Shown: positions 40,843 through 51,036, numbered from the stretch's first letter. The stretch: 64,000 nt of DNA from CAWCDJ01 sp963836015 (GCA_963836015.1 CAWIIF010000007.1:146034-210033); one strand, 5' to 3'. Numbers and translations: made by a program. The notes: a model not told the origin generated them from the sequence alone.

Positions 40843-43800
40843 ATGAACTCCCTACGCATAACAAGACTCGCTTGGTTTGTTCCCTTGCTGGTCTGCACGG
40901 GCCTCTTTGGGCAGTCAGAGCGCGGAACCATCACCGGCGTCGTGGTGGACAGTTCGGGCGCTGTCGTTCCCCAGGCAAAAATCACGATCACCAACCAGGC
41001 CACGAATGTGGCACTCACGGTCACCACGAACGACACCGGTTCATACACTCTGCCCAGCGTGCCGCCGGGTGTATATAACGTCCGGACCGAGAAGCAGGGC
41101 TTTCGCGCGTCGGTAGTCAACGGCCTGGCGGTCAACGCCGCGGCGACCGTCCGCGTAAATGCCACTCTCGAGGTGGGAACTTCCTCCCAGGCCGTTGAGG
41201 TCCAGGCTTCGGCCATTCAGCTACAAACCCAAGACGCCACATCCGCTACAACGCTGGACAACACACTGGTGAACGATCTTCCGCTGGTGGTCGGCGGGAC
41301 GGTCCGGACGCCATTCGATCTGGCGGCCCTTACACCCGACGCCAAGAACCTTGGCGGAGACAGTGGCTTCATGCTCGGTGGCGGCCAAGCGGCCTCTTAT
41401 GGTACTTCACTCGACGGCGTCTCGACCAATACGAGCCGCGCGCTTTCGATGAGCTGGGTTGCGTCCAACTCACCGTCGGTCGAAGCCATCCAGGAGTTCA
41501 CGGCGGAGACCAACGGTTTCAAGGCGGAGTTTGGTCATGCCGGCGGCGGCAACCTGACTTATGTGTCGAAGTCCGGCACCGATCGGTACCACGGATCGGC
41601 CTATGAGTTTCTCCGCAACAACGACTTCGACGCCAATAATTTTTTCAGCAATAGGTCGGGCATCCAGAACTCGATTTATAAGCAGAACGATTTCGGCGCC
41701 ACCGTCGGCGGACCGATCTCGATTCCCAAGCTCTACAACGGCAAAGGCAAGACGTTCTTCTTCTTCTCTTACGAGGGTTTCCGAAACCGGACCGGAGCCA
41801 ACGGCAGCAACTTTACCGTGCCGACGCCGGAGATGTATAACGGCGACTTCAGCAAGTGGGTCACGGCTGCCGGTGTGCAGATTCCGATCTACGATCCGGC
41901 CTCTCAAGTGCAGAACGCGGACGGGACCTATACACGCCAGGTATTTCCCGGCAATCAGATTCCGCAGAACCGTTTCAACCCGGCTTCCGTCCAGGCATTG
42001 GGCGTGTTCCAAACCAGCGGCAAGCTGGCGCCGAACAACGGCGCCGCTCCGGGGACGGCCGCATACGTCTCGAACAACTATCTGGTGACTTCAGGCACGC
42101 AGGTTTACCCGGTGAACAAGTGGAGCATCAAGTTTGACCAGGCATTGACCTCTAAGCACCACTTTTCGTTCTATTACGGCTACGACCGCGAGCATCAGAC
42201 CCCGGGACCGGACGGCCCGGCCACTCTCCCCGGTCTCTACACCAGCTACAACGACCTGGTGCAGAACACCGACGTCTTCCGGTTATCCTGGGACTGGATT
42301 ATCGGCCCCAGCAAGCTGAACCACTTCTACGCCGGCGGGAACAACTGGCAACAGGGCCATAATCCGCCGCAGGAGTACATTGGTAACTGGAAGAGCAAGT
42401 TCTGTCTGGGCAACGTTCCGGACTGCAATGACAACCTGGTCAACCTGTTTTACGGCGGAACCGGGAATATCTACAGCCAGTGGGGCGGCAATGCGAATAA
42501 TGGTTCCGAGAATCCGTCGTACTCATTTAACGATGACTTCTCCTGGATTAGGGGCAACCACACGTTCAAGTTCGGCGGCTCGTATCAGCTCAACAACTAC
42601 AGCGGATTTGGCCGCCAATGCATTGGCGGCTGCGTTGGCTTCAGCTACCAGGAAACGGGTGTTCCGGGGGGATCGAACAGCAACGCCGGAGGCAATGGTT
42701 TCGCTTCGTTCCTCTTGGGCTATGCGGATTCCGGTCAGATCGATACCATCCGCTACATCGCTCAGAATTTTCCCTATTTTGCCGGATATGTGCAGGACGA
42801 TTGGCGCATCAGTTCGAAGCTGGTTCTGAATCTCGGTTTGCGCTATGACATCAGCCTACCGCCGACGGGTGGGAGTGGCGCCTGGAGCGACTTCTCGCCA
42901 ACCACCCCGAATCCAGCCGCGGGCGGCATTCCGGGCGCGATTCTCTTCTGCTGCAACGGCCCGGGCCGTACCGGCAGCGGCAGCCTGGCGGACCTGTGGA
43001 CAAAGGGTTTCGGACCGCACATCGGTTTCGCGTATTCGAAAGATTCGAAGACCGTGATTCGCGGTTCGTACGCGCGGTCTTACGGGGCGCTGGTTTCCGT
43101 CAGTGGATCCACCCATAACATGGGTTTTACGCTCACCCAATCCTTCAGCAACAGCTCGAACGGCTTGAACCCAACGTTCATGATGGATCAGGGAATGCCC
43201 CCATGGACCGCTCCGCCCTTCGTCAATCCGTCGGTTGCCAATGGCACCGGCCCCTCGTGGTTTCAAGGCATAGAGGCCACCAAACTGCCGGCCGCTGACA
43301 ATTTCAACCTCTCGATCCAGCGCCAGCTTGGCAGCTCTGTTATTGTTGAGGTCGGCTACAACGGTGTGATGGGCTCACACCTGCAAACGCAACTGCTGGG
43401 GTACAACCAGATCAGCCCGTCGTACCTGACCCAGTGGGGCACGGTGGCCCAGAGCACGACCGTGCTCACCAGTTTGGTCGGCTCGGCAACGGCCAACGCC
43501 GCCGGCGTCTACGCACCATTCCCGGGTTTCAACGCGCTTTGGGGCGGGCGGGCGACAGTGGCCCAGGCTTTGCGGCCCTGGCCGCAGTACACCACGATCG
43601 GCACATATTCCGGCGAGGGCGACCACAGCGGCCACTCCACCTACCATTCGCTGATCACCAAGTTCAACAAGCGTCTGACAAACGGGCTGACGTTCCAGGC
43701 ATCCTACGTGTTTTCGAAGATCCTGACCGATGCCGATACCGCCTGGGGCAATGGACAGGCCGCGGACCTTTTCAACCGCGGCTTGGAGAAATCCATCGGC

Positions 43801-44394
43801 CAGTTCGACGTAACGCATGATTTCAAGTTCGCCGGCGTCTACGATCTGCCGTTCGGCAAAGGTAAGCGGTGGCTGGGGTCGGGTCCCGCCGCCTGGGTCA
43901 TCGGCAACTGGCGCGTCAGCGGCGTCACCGTCTACGACAGCGGTACGCCACTTTCCGTCTCCACCAATCTGGGCCTTCCCATCTTCGCCGGACGCGTGCC
44001 GGCCTACGTTACTTCTTATAACGGCTGGACGCCCAGCTATAGCGGCGGCTTCGACCCGAGTATCGACAACCGTTTCGTAGCGTATGGAAGCGGCCCATTC
44101 CCTCTCCAGGGCAGCGGAACGGCACTCAACACCATCGGAAACGAGACCCGCTATAATCCGAAGGCCCGGAATTTCCCGAACTTGACTGAGAACACGTCCG
44201 TTACCCGGACGTTTCCGATCCACGAACAAGTCCGGCTGGAATTCCGCGCTGAGGCGTTCAATGTTTTCAACCGCGTACGCTTCGGGACGGGTTCCACGCA
44301 ACTCCAGTCCCAGTCGTTCGGCGTTCTGACCGGCTCCGGCTCGCAGCTCAATTCGCCGCGCCAGTTGCAGTTCGCGCTCAAGCTTTACTTCTGA
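40843..44394 (+). CDS. TonB-dependent receptor with carboxypeptidase-regulatory-like domain
   Basis: 1183 residues with a signal peptide (LAWFVPLLVCTGLFGQ). Residues 25-105 are the regulatory-like sandwich (GTITGVVVDSSGAVVPQAKI, SVPPGVYNVRTEKQGF). The plug follows (PFDLAALTPDAKNLGGDSGF, GHAGGGNLTYVSKSGT), then the barrel ending in FALKLYF. Same Oar-like class as the 18570 receptor but not close in sequence. The enolase-superfamily gene starts 16 bases after the stop, so the two are likely co-transcribed. No LacI-type operator was found here. The substrate is unknown; the next genes suggest an acid sugar or ester. Confidence 0.92.
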   Translation: MNSLRITRLAWFVPLLVCTGLFGQSERGTITGVVVDSSGAVVPQAKITITNQATNVALTVTTNDTGSYTLPSVPPGVYNVRTEKQGFRASVVNGLAVNAAATVRVNATLEVGTSSQAVEVQASAIQLQTQDATSATTLDNTLVNDLPLVVGGTVRTPFDLAALTPDAKNLGGDSGFMLGGGQAASYGTSLDGVSTNTSRALSMSWVASNSPSVEAIQEFTAETNGFKAEFGHAGGGNLTYVSKSGTDRYHGSAYEFLRNNDFDANNFFSNRSGIQNSIYKQNDFGATVGGPISIPKLYNGKGKTFFFFSYEGFRNRTGANGSNFTVPTPEMYNGDFSKWVTAAGVQIPIYDPASQVQNADGTYTRQVFPGNQIPQNRFNPASVQALGVFQTSGKLAPNNGAAPGTAAYVSNNYLVTSGTQVYPVNKWSIKFDQALTSKHHFSFYYGYDREHQTPGPDGPATLPGLYTSYNDLVQNTDVFRLSWDWIIGPSKLNHFYAGGNNWQQGHNPPQEYIGNWKSKFCLGNVPDCNDNLVNLFYGGTGNIYSQWGGNANNGSENPSYSFNDDFSWIRGNHTFKFGGSYQLNNYSGFGRQCIGGCVGFSYQETGVPGGSNSNAGGNGFASFLLGYADSGQIDTIRYIAQNFPYFAGYVQDDWRISSKLVLNLGLRYDISLPPTGGSGAWSDFSPTTPNPAAGGIPGAILFCCNGPGRTGSGSLADLWTKGFGPHIGFAYSKDSKTVIRGSYARSYGALVSVSGSTHNMGFTLTQSFSNSSNGLNPTFMMDQGMPPWTAPPFVNPSVANGTGPSWFQGIEATKLPAADNFNLSIQRQLGSSVIVEVGYNGVMGSHLQTQLLGYNQISPSYLTQWGTVAQSTTVLTSLVGSATANAAGVYAPFPGFNALWGGRATVAQALRPWPQYTTIGTYSGEGDHSGHSTYHSLITKFNKRLTNGLTFQASYVFSKILTDADTAWGNGQAADLFNRGLEKSIGQFDVTHDFKFAGVYDLPFGKGKRWLGSGPAAWVIGNWRVSGVTVYDSGTPLSVSTNLGLPIFAGRVPAYVTSYNGWTPSYSGGFDPSIDNRFVAYGSGPFPLQGSGTALNTIGNETRYNPKARNFPNLTENTSVTRTFPIHEQVRLEFRAEAFNVFNRVRFGTGSTQLQSQSFGVLTGSGSQLNSPRQLQFALKLYF

Positions 44395-44410
44395 TAAAGA
44401 GAATCGCAGC

Positions 44411-45643
44411 ATGAGCACCTTTTCACGCCGTGACTTGCTGCGCCTCGCCGTGGCGCTGCCATCAGCCGGTCTGTTCTACCGGTACCGGGCGCTGGCAGCG
44501 CCCAACCTCAACCGCGTAAAGATCACCGCCATCCGGGCCATGGCCATCAAAAACACCGCCGGCAACTGCCTAATCCGGATCGACACGAACAGCGGCCTCT
44601 CGGGCTACGGAGAAGCCGGTGCTACCGGGCCGATGGCCCGGGCCCGCATTGAAACCATGAAGGGGCTGCTTATCGGCAAGGACCCGCTTGCCATCGAGGT
44701 GCACTTCCAGAACCTGACCTCGTTGATGCACACCTACATGGCGCACATCCCGACCATCAGCGGGATCGATATCGCGCTCTGGGATCTGGCCGGGAAGATC
44801 CTCGCCGCGCCCGTTCATACGCTGCTCGGCGGGCCGTTCCGCGAGTCCATTCCGATGTACTCGCACGGCCTTGGATTAAACATGCTCGATAAGGCTTCCT
44901 GCCGCGACTGGGCCCAGCGGATCAAACAAATGCCGGAGGGCTTCACGGCCTTCAAGAACGGTATCGATTCCGTGCTCGGGGTCCCCTCGGCGCGCTTCGC
45001 CCCGACGCTCACCACCCAGCAACTTCGGAACGTGGCGCACGCCTACAGCAACTGCCGCGAGGCCGTCGGTGACGACATCGATATCGCGGTCCACTGTCAC
45101 AACGAACTCGACACGCCCAGCGCGATCGCTGTCGCCAAAGCCGTGGAGCCGATGAATCCGCTGTTCATTGAAGATGCTCTAAACCCGCCGTTCTCCGAAG
45201 CCTGGATGGCGCTCCGCCGCTCGACCCGCGTTCCCCTGCTCACTGGCGAGAAACTGGAATTGGTCCGCGGCTTCAAGCCATTCGTGGATAGTCAGGCGGT
45301 GGACGTCATTCACCCTGACCTCTCCTTTGCCGGCGGACTAACCGGGACCAAGAAGATCGCCGACTACGCTGCCTTGTTCCGCACGCCTGTGGCGTTGCAC
45401 AACGTCGGATCGCTGGTGCTGACATACGCCAACGCTCATTTCGGCTCGTCCATCCAGAACTTCTACCGTTCGGAGAGCCAACTCGGGCGACCGGATCATT
45501 ACATCGAGAAGATGGCCGCAGGTAGCCCGCCTGAGGTCCGCAAAGGGCTGCTGAAGGTCCCGACGGTGCCTGGCCTGGGGCTGGAAATCGACCCCGGCTT
45601 CCTGAAGGCGAACCTGGTGGAAGGCGAGCCCTGGTGGGGATGA
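44411..45643 (+). CDS. Enolase-superfamily (mandelate racemase/muconate lactonizing) enzyme, Tat-exported
   Basis: 410 residues with a twin-arginine signal (SRRDLLRLAVALPSAG). The N-terminal capping domain ends near RIETMKGLLIGKDP. The barrel has GIDIALWDLAGK, an acidic metal-ligand set in DIDIAVHCHNELD, FIEDALNPP and TGEKLELV, and the closing HNVGSLV. Enzymes of this type abstract a proton alpha to a carboxylate (sugar-acid dehydratases, racemases). A Tat signal on such an enzyme puts it in the periplasm, which is unusual. It follows the TonB-dependent receptor by 16 bases, so the receptor may import its substrate. Confidence 0.88.
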   Translation: MSTFSRRDLLRLAVALPSAGLFYRYRALAAPNLNRVKITAIRAMAIKNTAGNCLIRIDTNSGLSGYGEAGATGPMARARIETMKGLLIGKDPLAIEVHFQNLTSLMHTYMAHIPTISGIDIALWDLAGKILAAPVHTLLGGPFRESIPMYSHGLGLNMLDKASCRDWAQRIKQMPEGFTAFKNGIDSVLGVPSARFAPTLTTQQLRNVAHAYSNCREAVGDDIDIAVHCHNELDTPSAIAVAKAVEPMNPLFIEDALNPPFSEAWMALRRSTRVPLLTGEKLELVRGFKPFVDSQAVDVIHPDLSFAGGLTGTKKIADYAALFRTPVALHNVGSLVLTYANAHFGSSIQNFYRSESQLGRPDHYIEKMAAGSPPEVRKGLLKVPTVPGLGLEIDPGFLKANLVEGEPWWG

Positions 45644-45770
45644 GCGGGCGGCTACGGTCCGCCGGAATCGGAAAAAGGCTCTGACCTGCAAGGGATCTGT
45701 GCGGCTCACCGCGCTCCGCCAGTACTACTATCATTGGATGAAGCCGTCACCGGCAGGAGGTCGTCATCAT

Positions 45771-47321
45771 ATGAAGCAAGGAATCCCCGTGACTGTGTGC
45801 GCGGCGCTGGTTAGTGCCGGCGCGGCGATGGCAGCACATTCCGCCCCGGTAGTCGCGGTTACCGGCGGGCAGGTGCGGGGTCGAGACCTGGCGGCGGGCG
45901 CAGTTTTCAAAGGTATACCGTTCGCCGCGCCGCCGGCCGGCAACCTGCGCTGGAAGGAGCCGATGCCGGCGTTGCCCTGGAAGGGCATCCGAGACGCCGG
46001 CGAATACGGCGCCACGTGTGCGCAAATCGACGCGACATGGAACAAAGTGGCGGCGGAAAAAGGCAACGAGGACTGTCTGTTCCTGAATGTATGGACGCCC
46101 GAATGGCCTCCCCGATCGCGCAAGCCGGTGATGGTGTGGATTCACGGTGGCGCGAATATGGGCGGCTCGGCTTTGGGATCGGGCGGGATCGAGCCGCCGT
46201 TTGATGGCGAGAAGATCGCACGCCATGAGGTAGTGGTCGTAACCATTCAATACCGGCTGGGAGTGTTCGGCTTCTTCGCGCACCCGGAATTGACCGCCGA
46301 ATCGCCGCACCACGCTTCCGGCAACTACGGGTTGCTCGACCAGGTGGCGGCACTACGGTGGATCAAGGAGAATATTCGCAAGTTCGGTGGAGACCCAGCC
46401 AATGTCACGGTTTTCGGGCAATCCGCCGGCGGCCAGGATGTTGGTTTGCTGTTGAGTTCGCCGCTAAGCAAAGGGCTGATTCATCGAGCCATCGAAGAGA
46501 GTGGGACAGTCATGATTGGCGGCGAGCTTACGCCTCCACGCAGCAAACTGGAGGCCGCCGGGGTGCAGTTGGCGGCGAAATGGAACGCACCGGCAACGAA
46601 CCAGATCGGGTATCTCCGCTCGCTCTCGACGGCCGATATTCTGAAGGGTTCGCCGCCCTATGCCCAACGCAGCCCGCTACGGCCGGAGCCGTGTATTGAC
46701 GGTTACGCCGTGGTCAAGTTGCCGGCACAGGTCTTCAAGGAGCACGAAGAGCTTCCGGTGCCGCTGATCATTGGCAATAACGGCCGCGAGGGGACCCTGG
46801 CGGGCGGGCCCGGGGCCTTACGAAAAGCGGTAGAGAACTACTACAAAGACCGGGCACCGCAAGCCATGAAGATCTACGGCCTGGATGGCGCCAACCCGGA
46901 CACCTATGGGCCGCATGGGGACGGAAACTCGCAGTGGGTAACGGACAATATGTTCCGCTGCGGGTCGGTAGTCATCGCCAACTGGCACGGCGCTCGATTT
47001 CCTGCCTGGGAGTACGAGTTTACGCGTGCTCCGGAACCGCAAGGCGCGGTACATTCCTGGGAGTTGCAATTCGTTTTTGGCACCCTGCTGAAGGGCGCGA
47101 GCGAGCCAGCCGACCGGGCATTATCGGATGAAGTGATGTCGTACTGGACGAACTTCGCCAAGTCCGGCGATCCCAACGGCGGTCCGCTACCGAACTGGCC
47201 GAAGCACGCTCCCATGGGGACGGCCTACATGGATTTCTCGTCAGCCGGTCCGGTAGCACGGGAAGAACTTCGCAAGGAGGCCTGCACGCTGTTCGAGCAG
47301 AATCTGCCGCTCTCGAGATAG
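45771..47321 (+). CDS. Type B carboxylesterase, secreted
   Basis: 516 residues from the ATG at 45771 (AGGAGG 11 bases upstream; an ATG at 45738 is possible), with a signal peptide ending near AMAAHS. The type B esterase pattern is complete. There is an oxyanion-hole loop (WIHGGANMGGS), the nucleophile Ser218 in FGQSAGG, and the His-bearing GAVHSWELQFVFG. EDCLFLNVWTP is the family's disulfide-loop signature. It hydrolyses carboxylic esters in the periplasm or outside. It stands 127 bases after the enolase-superfamily gene and may belong to the same functional group: receptor, ester cleavage, acid conversion. Confidence 0.9.
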   Translation: MKQGIPVTVCAALVSAGAAMAAHSAPVVAVTGGQVRGRDLAAGAVFKGIPFAAPPAGNLRWKEPMPALPWKGIRDAGEYGATCAQIDATWNKVAAEKGNEDCLFLNVWTPEWPPRSRKPVMVWIHGGANMGGSALGSGGIEPPFDGEKIARHEVVVVTIQYRLGVFGFFAHPELTAESPHHASGNYGLLDQVAALRWIKENIRKFGGDPANVTVFGQSAGGQDVGLLLSSPLSKGLIHRAIEESGTVMIGGELTPPRSKLEAAGVQLAAKWNAPATNQIGYLRSLSTADILKGSPPYAQRSPLRPEPCIDGYAVVKLPAQVFKEHEELPVPLIIGNNGREGTLAGGPGALRKAVENYYKDRAPQAMKIYGLDGANPDTYGPHGDGNSQWVTDNMFRCGSVVIANWHGARFPAWEYEFTRAPEPQGAVHSWELQFVFGTLLKGASEPADRALSDEVMSYWTNFAKSGDPNGGPLPNWPKHAPMGTAYMDFSSAGPVAREELRKEACTLFEQNLPLSR

Positions 47322-47397
47322 CCGAACAAGCTTGCGGCGGGAGGAAGCGGCGGACGCAGGTCGCGATCACTGCGGGTTCGAACCGGCCGTTTCGGGC

Positions 47398-48306
47398 TCA
47401 ATTTATCTCAGTCGATGTTTTCGACAGCGCCGGCCGGCCAACGACTGGCGTTTGTACAAGAGTGGCTGAGACCTTCGATCCCAGGTAGAGCTTCTTCGCA
47501 AGCCCGGCACGGTGAAGCGCCCGGATACAGAGCCAGTTGATATCCAACTCATACCAGGCGAGGCCATGGCGGACAGAACGCGGATCGGCGTGGTGGTTGT
47601 TGTGCCAGCCTTCGCCAAACGTCAATAGTGCCACCCACCAGTTGTTGGTCGAATCGTCGGGGGTCCGAAAACGGCGGCTACCCCAGGTGTGAGCGGCAGA
47701 ATTGACCAGCCAGGTGCCATGTAGCTCGACGGTAGTTCGCAGGAAGACTCCCCAACCCACCAGGCTGGCGGCCAGGAAGGCGCCCTCGCGAATCGCGCCC
47801 CACGCGGCGAGGACCACCGAAAGCACGAGCAACGGGATGGCGTGCCACTTCTCCAGCCAGCAATGAAAGGGATCGCGTTGCAGGTCGGGTACGTAGCGCG
47901 CGAGGGCTGCGTCGCGCATCGGGTCGCCTCGCACCAGCCAACCTGCATGCGACCACCACCAGCCGTCCCGCGGGGAATGGGGATCGCCGCGCTTGTCCGA
48001 GTTATGGTGATGCAGACGATGGGTCGCGACCCAAAAGAGAGGGCCGCCCTGGAGTGCGAGTGTACCGCAGATGGTCAGGACGCATTCGAGCCACCGCGGT
48101 GTCTCATATCCGCGATGGGTCAGCAGACGATGATAGCCCATGCCAATGCCCCAGCCGCCCGAGATCCAGAGCAGCGCCAGTGCGGTCCACAGCGCTTGCC
48201 AGGTGAACAGGAAGAGTGCAGCCAGCGCTCCCGCATGAAGCAGCACCAGGGCACCGACTGTGATCCAGTTCAAATGAGACCTGTGATCAGAATTGCTCGC
48301 AGGCAA
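47398..48306 (-). CDS. Membrane fatty-acid desaturase
   Basis: About 302 residues. The start is uncertain. GGAAGGAGG (48317-48325) lies 10 bases before the TTG at 48306, while a GTG at 48315 is too close to it, and a TTG at 48414 lies inside cpaF. The three histidine boxes of acyl-lipid/acyl-CoA desaturases are present: HRLLTH, HRLHHH and EGWHNNHH, among four to five hydrophobic helices. It introduces a double bond into membrane fatty acids using a di-iron centre. It is downstream of the CpaF-type gene on the same strand but probably unrelated in function. Confidence 0.85.
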   Translation of the reverse strand: MPASNSDHRSHLNWITVGALVLLHAGALAALFLFTWQALWTALALLWISGGWGIGMGYHRLLTHRGYETPRWLECVLTICGTLALQGGPLFWVATHRLHHHNSDKRGDPHSPRDGWWWSHAGWLVRGDPMRDAALARYVPDLQRDPFHCWLEKWHAIPLLVLSVVLAAWGAIREGAFLAASLVGWGVFLRTTVELHGTWLVNSAAHTWGSRRFRTPDDSTNNWWVALLTFGEGWHNNHHADPRSVRHGLAWYELDINWLCIRALHRAGLAKKLYLGSKVSATLVQTPVVGRPALSKTSTEIN

Positions 48307-48397
48307 TCGCGGCACGCCTCCTTCCTTGGTTATAGAATACCGAGAGCGAGCGGGTCTGTGTTCAGGCAGACCTGATCTGGGGTCTCCAGGAGTGCGA

Positions 48398-49759
48398 TCA
48401 ACCGATTTCCACAACGGTCTGGAACATTTGCGGCGGCAGGTTGATACCGCATGTTTTCAACCGATCGTAGAACTTAGGTCGAATGCCGGTTGCCCGGAAG
48501 CGCCCCAGGACCCTCCCCGATTCAGTTATGCCAGTCTTTTCGAATACGAAGATATCCTGAAGCGTGATGATGTCCTGCTCCATGCCGACCACCTCCGTGA
48601 TATGTGTGATGCGGCGCGTTCCGTCGGTGAAGCGCGAGGTCTGAACGAACAGATCGACGGCCGAGGCAATCTGCGCTCGAATGGCACGGATGCCCATATT
48701 CGCATTGGCCATGCCCACCATGACCTCCAGCCGGCCCAGGCCGTCGCGGGGGGTATTGGCGTGAAGCGTGGTGAGCGATCCATCGTGGCCGGTATTCATG
48801 GCCTGCAACATATCCAGCGCCTCCGCGGAGCGAACTTCTCCTACGATGATGCGGTCGGGGCGCATACGCAGTGAGTTGATCACGAGCTGGCGGATGGAAA
48901 TCGCGCCGACCCCTTCCACATTGGGAGGCCGGGTTTCCATGCGCGCTACGTGCGTCTGCTGCAGGCGCAATTCGGCGGCGTCCTCAATGGTCACAATGCG
49001 CTCGTCTTCCGGGATGTAGGATGATACAGCGTTGAGCAGCGTGGTCTTACCAGAACCGGTGCCGCCGGAGATCAGGATGTTGAGGCGCGCTTTCACGCAG
49101 CTCTTGAGCAGCTCCAGCATGCCCTCGGTGAGGGCGAATTTCGCCACGAGATCTTCGCCTTTGAGGGCCTGGCGGCCGAAACGACGGATGGAAAGCAAGG
49201 GACCGTCCACTGCGACCGGGGGAATAACTGCGTTGACGCGTGACCCGTCGGGCAGACGCGCGTCCACCATCGGGGAAGATTCGTCGACGCGCCGGCCGAC
49301 TCGCGACACGATCTTTTCAATGATCCTCAGCAGGTGGGAATCGTCTTTGAACTCTACCGGGGTGCGATACAGTTTGCCGGCACGCTCCACATAGACCATG
49401 CGGGGAGTGGTCACCAGGATGTCCGAGATCGTGGGGTCTTGCAGCAGAGGCTCGAGCGGGCCCAGGCCGAAGACTTCATCCAGTAGTTCCTCAATGACGC
49501 GGTCCTTCTCGACCAGGCTGAGGGGCGTCTTTTCTTCTTCGACGAGCCCGGCGACGGCAGTACGGACTTGTCCGCGGACACGGTCCCCCGCCATCGAGGA
49601 CAGCGCCTCCAGATTGATCCGGTCCAGCAGCTTTCGGTGAAGCGTGAACTTCAGCTCCTGGTACTCGGGAGTCGATCCCTCCTGGCTAAAGAGGCGATTT
49701 ACCCAACCGGTTCCCCGGATCTGATCCGCTCTCGATACCGGTTCCAAAACAGATGTCAT
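48398..49759 (-). CDS. cpaF: CpaF/TadA-type secretion ATPase
   Basis: 453 residues. A helical N-domain is followed by the type II/IV secretion ATPase core: Walker A GGTGSGKT (residues 232-239), Asp box around IVTIEDAAELRLQQTH, Walker B-like IIVGEVRS (304-311), and the His box with GHDGSLTTLHAN. Such ATPases power Tad (Flp) pilus assembly. No tadB, tadC, flp or rcpA gene is adjacent; neighbours are a desaturase and a Tat-exported isomerase. The gene is therefore an orphan here. The 341-base upstream gap carries a pair of direct repeats (49801-49828). Confidence 0.9.
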   Translation of the reverse strand: MTSVLEPVSRADQIRGTGWVNRLFSQEGSTPEYQELKFTLHRKLLDRINLEALSSMAGDRVRGQVRTAVAGLVEEEKTPLSLVEKDRVIEELLDEVFGLGPLEPLLQDPTISDILVTTPRMVYVERAGKLYRTPVEFKDDSHLLRIIEKIVSRVGRRVDESSPMVDARLPDGSRVNAVIPPVAVDGPLLSIRRFGRQALKGEDLVAKFALTEGMLELLKSCVKARLNILISGGTGSGKTTLLNAVSSYIPEDERIVTIEDAAELRLQQTHVARMETRPPNVEGVGAISIRQLVINSLRMRPDRIIVGEVRSAEALDMLQAMNTGHDGSLTTLHANTPRDGLGRLEVMVGMANANMGIRAIRAQIASAVDLFVQTSRFTDGTRRITHITEVVGMEQDIITLQDIFVFEKTGITESGRVLGRFRATGIRPKFYDRLKTCGINLPPQMFQTVVEIG

Positions 49760-49800
49760 GGTAGTGTTCCTCTTTCAACGGCGGCGGTCCGTTCTTAGTG

Positions 49801-49828
49801 AGGTTCGTCTATCTTTGTTTAGGTTCGT
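49801..49828. repeat. Direct repeat pair spaced 20 bases
   Basis: AGGTTCGT occurs at 49801-49808 and again at 49821-49828, exactly two helical turns apart, 42 bases before the cpaF start. This could be a binding site for a dimeric regulator on one face of the helix. The rest of the 49760-50100 gap shows no gene. Confidence 0.35.
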
Positions 49829-50100
49829 TAGATTGGCCCTTCCGTTTGACGAGGAAGACGTCCCCGGCAAGGGACACGAGGAACAAGGCGACGTGGGGCC
49901 CGGGGGACATTACCCAACGTAAGCCGCAAAGGGACCAGAACACAAGTCCACTTCGGTGAACACCATGGCTAATGCGATTCCGTGCGTGCCCGGAGCGGTG
50001 GTGTACGCCGGATACGACCAGACCGGGGGAACAGGGAGGTAGTATCCGGCTGAATTTCGTGTATTCTTTCAGGTGTTACGTTGATCGGGAGGTTACTTCG

Positions 50101-51036
50101 ATGAGACGCCGAGATCTTCTGGTCGGGTCGCTATTTGGCGGCGCGAGTCGGATTTGGGGACAACGCACGGACCAGGCCAAACGGGACCGGATCGCGATCA
50201 TGAGCCTCTGCTTCAACCGAGTCCTGAAGACACCTTCGAATTCTTCCGATCCGAACCGGACGCTCGATATCCTCGACTTCCCTGCGATGATCGCGGAACG
50301 GTACGGGGTGCGCCACGTGGAGTTGCAGCACTCTCATTTCGCATCCACCGAGCCGGAATACCTGATGGAGTTTTCCAAGCGGCTGAGCAAGGCCAAATCG
50401 ACGATCAACCAGATCAACCTGGAGTTCGGCCCTCTCAATATTTCTTCGCCGGACCCGGTCCTGAGACTGGAAACGATCGATCTCACCAAAATGTGGATCG
50501 ACCATGCCGAAGCGCTCGGATGTCCGAGGGTGATGGTCAATCAGGGCACCCTCGCGCCGGAAGTGCGGGCAACGGCGATCGAGACACTGAAGAAGATCAA
50601 CACGTATGGGAAGCAGCGGAAGGTCTTCGTGACGATGGAGAACCGAGGCGGAGGCAGCAGGCCCCGGGTCGGCCAGGCAGGGGCCGCCGGAACTCTTGCG
50701 GGCAGCCCGAGCGCCGCAGTAGCCCGTCCGGCGCCTCCAAGCTGGGAAGTGGTCGTGGAGGTTATCCGATCGGCGGGGATTTGGGCCAACCCGGACGTAG
50801 GCAACTTCCCGGATGAACAGGCGCGTGCAGCGGGGCTTCGCGTGATGTACCCGTTGTCATCGGGAAGCAGCCACTGTCACTACGACCCCGAACGATTTGA
50901 CGAAGCGAACGCGATCCGGATTTCCAAAGACGTGGCGTACAAAGGCTTGTACTCGATCGAAGCCACCGCGAGCAACGGGCCCGACCCGTACGTGGCGGTC
51001 CAAACCATCCTCGACGAACTTCTCAGGGATATCTAA
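50101..51036 (+). CDS. Tat-exported sugar isomerase/epimerase-like protein
   Basis: 311 residues from the ATG at 50101. The twin-arginine signal is MRRRDLLVGSLFGGASRIWG. The body is a xylose-isomerase-like TIM barrel: YGVRHVELQHSHFAS, HAEALGCPRVMVNQG, KVFVTMENRGG, GIWANPDVGNFPDEQ, SHCHYDPERFDEANAI and YSIEATASNGPDPY. These give Glu, Asp and His at strand ends, as needed for a metal site. Residues 182-218 are a Gly/Ala/Pro-rich insert inside the barrel. The substrate is unknown. It is divergent from cpaF and followed by a convergent TPP-enzyme gene. Confidence 0.8.
   Translation: MRRRDLLVGSLFGGASRIWGQRTDQAKRDRIAIMSLCFNRVLKTPSNSSDPNRTLDILDFPAMIAERYGVRHVELQHSHFASTEPEYLMEFSKRLSKAKSTINQINLEFGPLNISSPDPVLRLETIDLTKMWIDHAEALGCPRVMVNQGTLAPEVRATAIETLKKINTYGKQRKVFVTMENRGGGSRPRVGQAGAAGTLAGSPSAAVARPAPPSWEVVVEVIRSAGIWANPDVGNFPDEQARAAGLRVMYPLSSGSSHCHYDPERFDEANAIRISKDVAYKGLYSIEATASNGPDPYVAVQTILDELLRDI

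Noticed and set aside
47330..47400. T-loop-like GGTTCGAACC near 47374 suggested a tRNA
   Set aside because: The T stem does not pair well, and no matching acceptor stem, D arm or anticodon arm can be drawn around it.
48307..48414. Longer desaturase starting at a TTG inside cpaF
   Set aside because: The ribosome site GGAAGGAGG lies downstream of it, and the extension is basic and lacks homology-like features.
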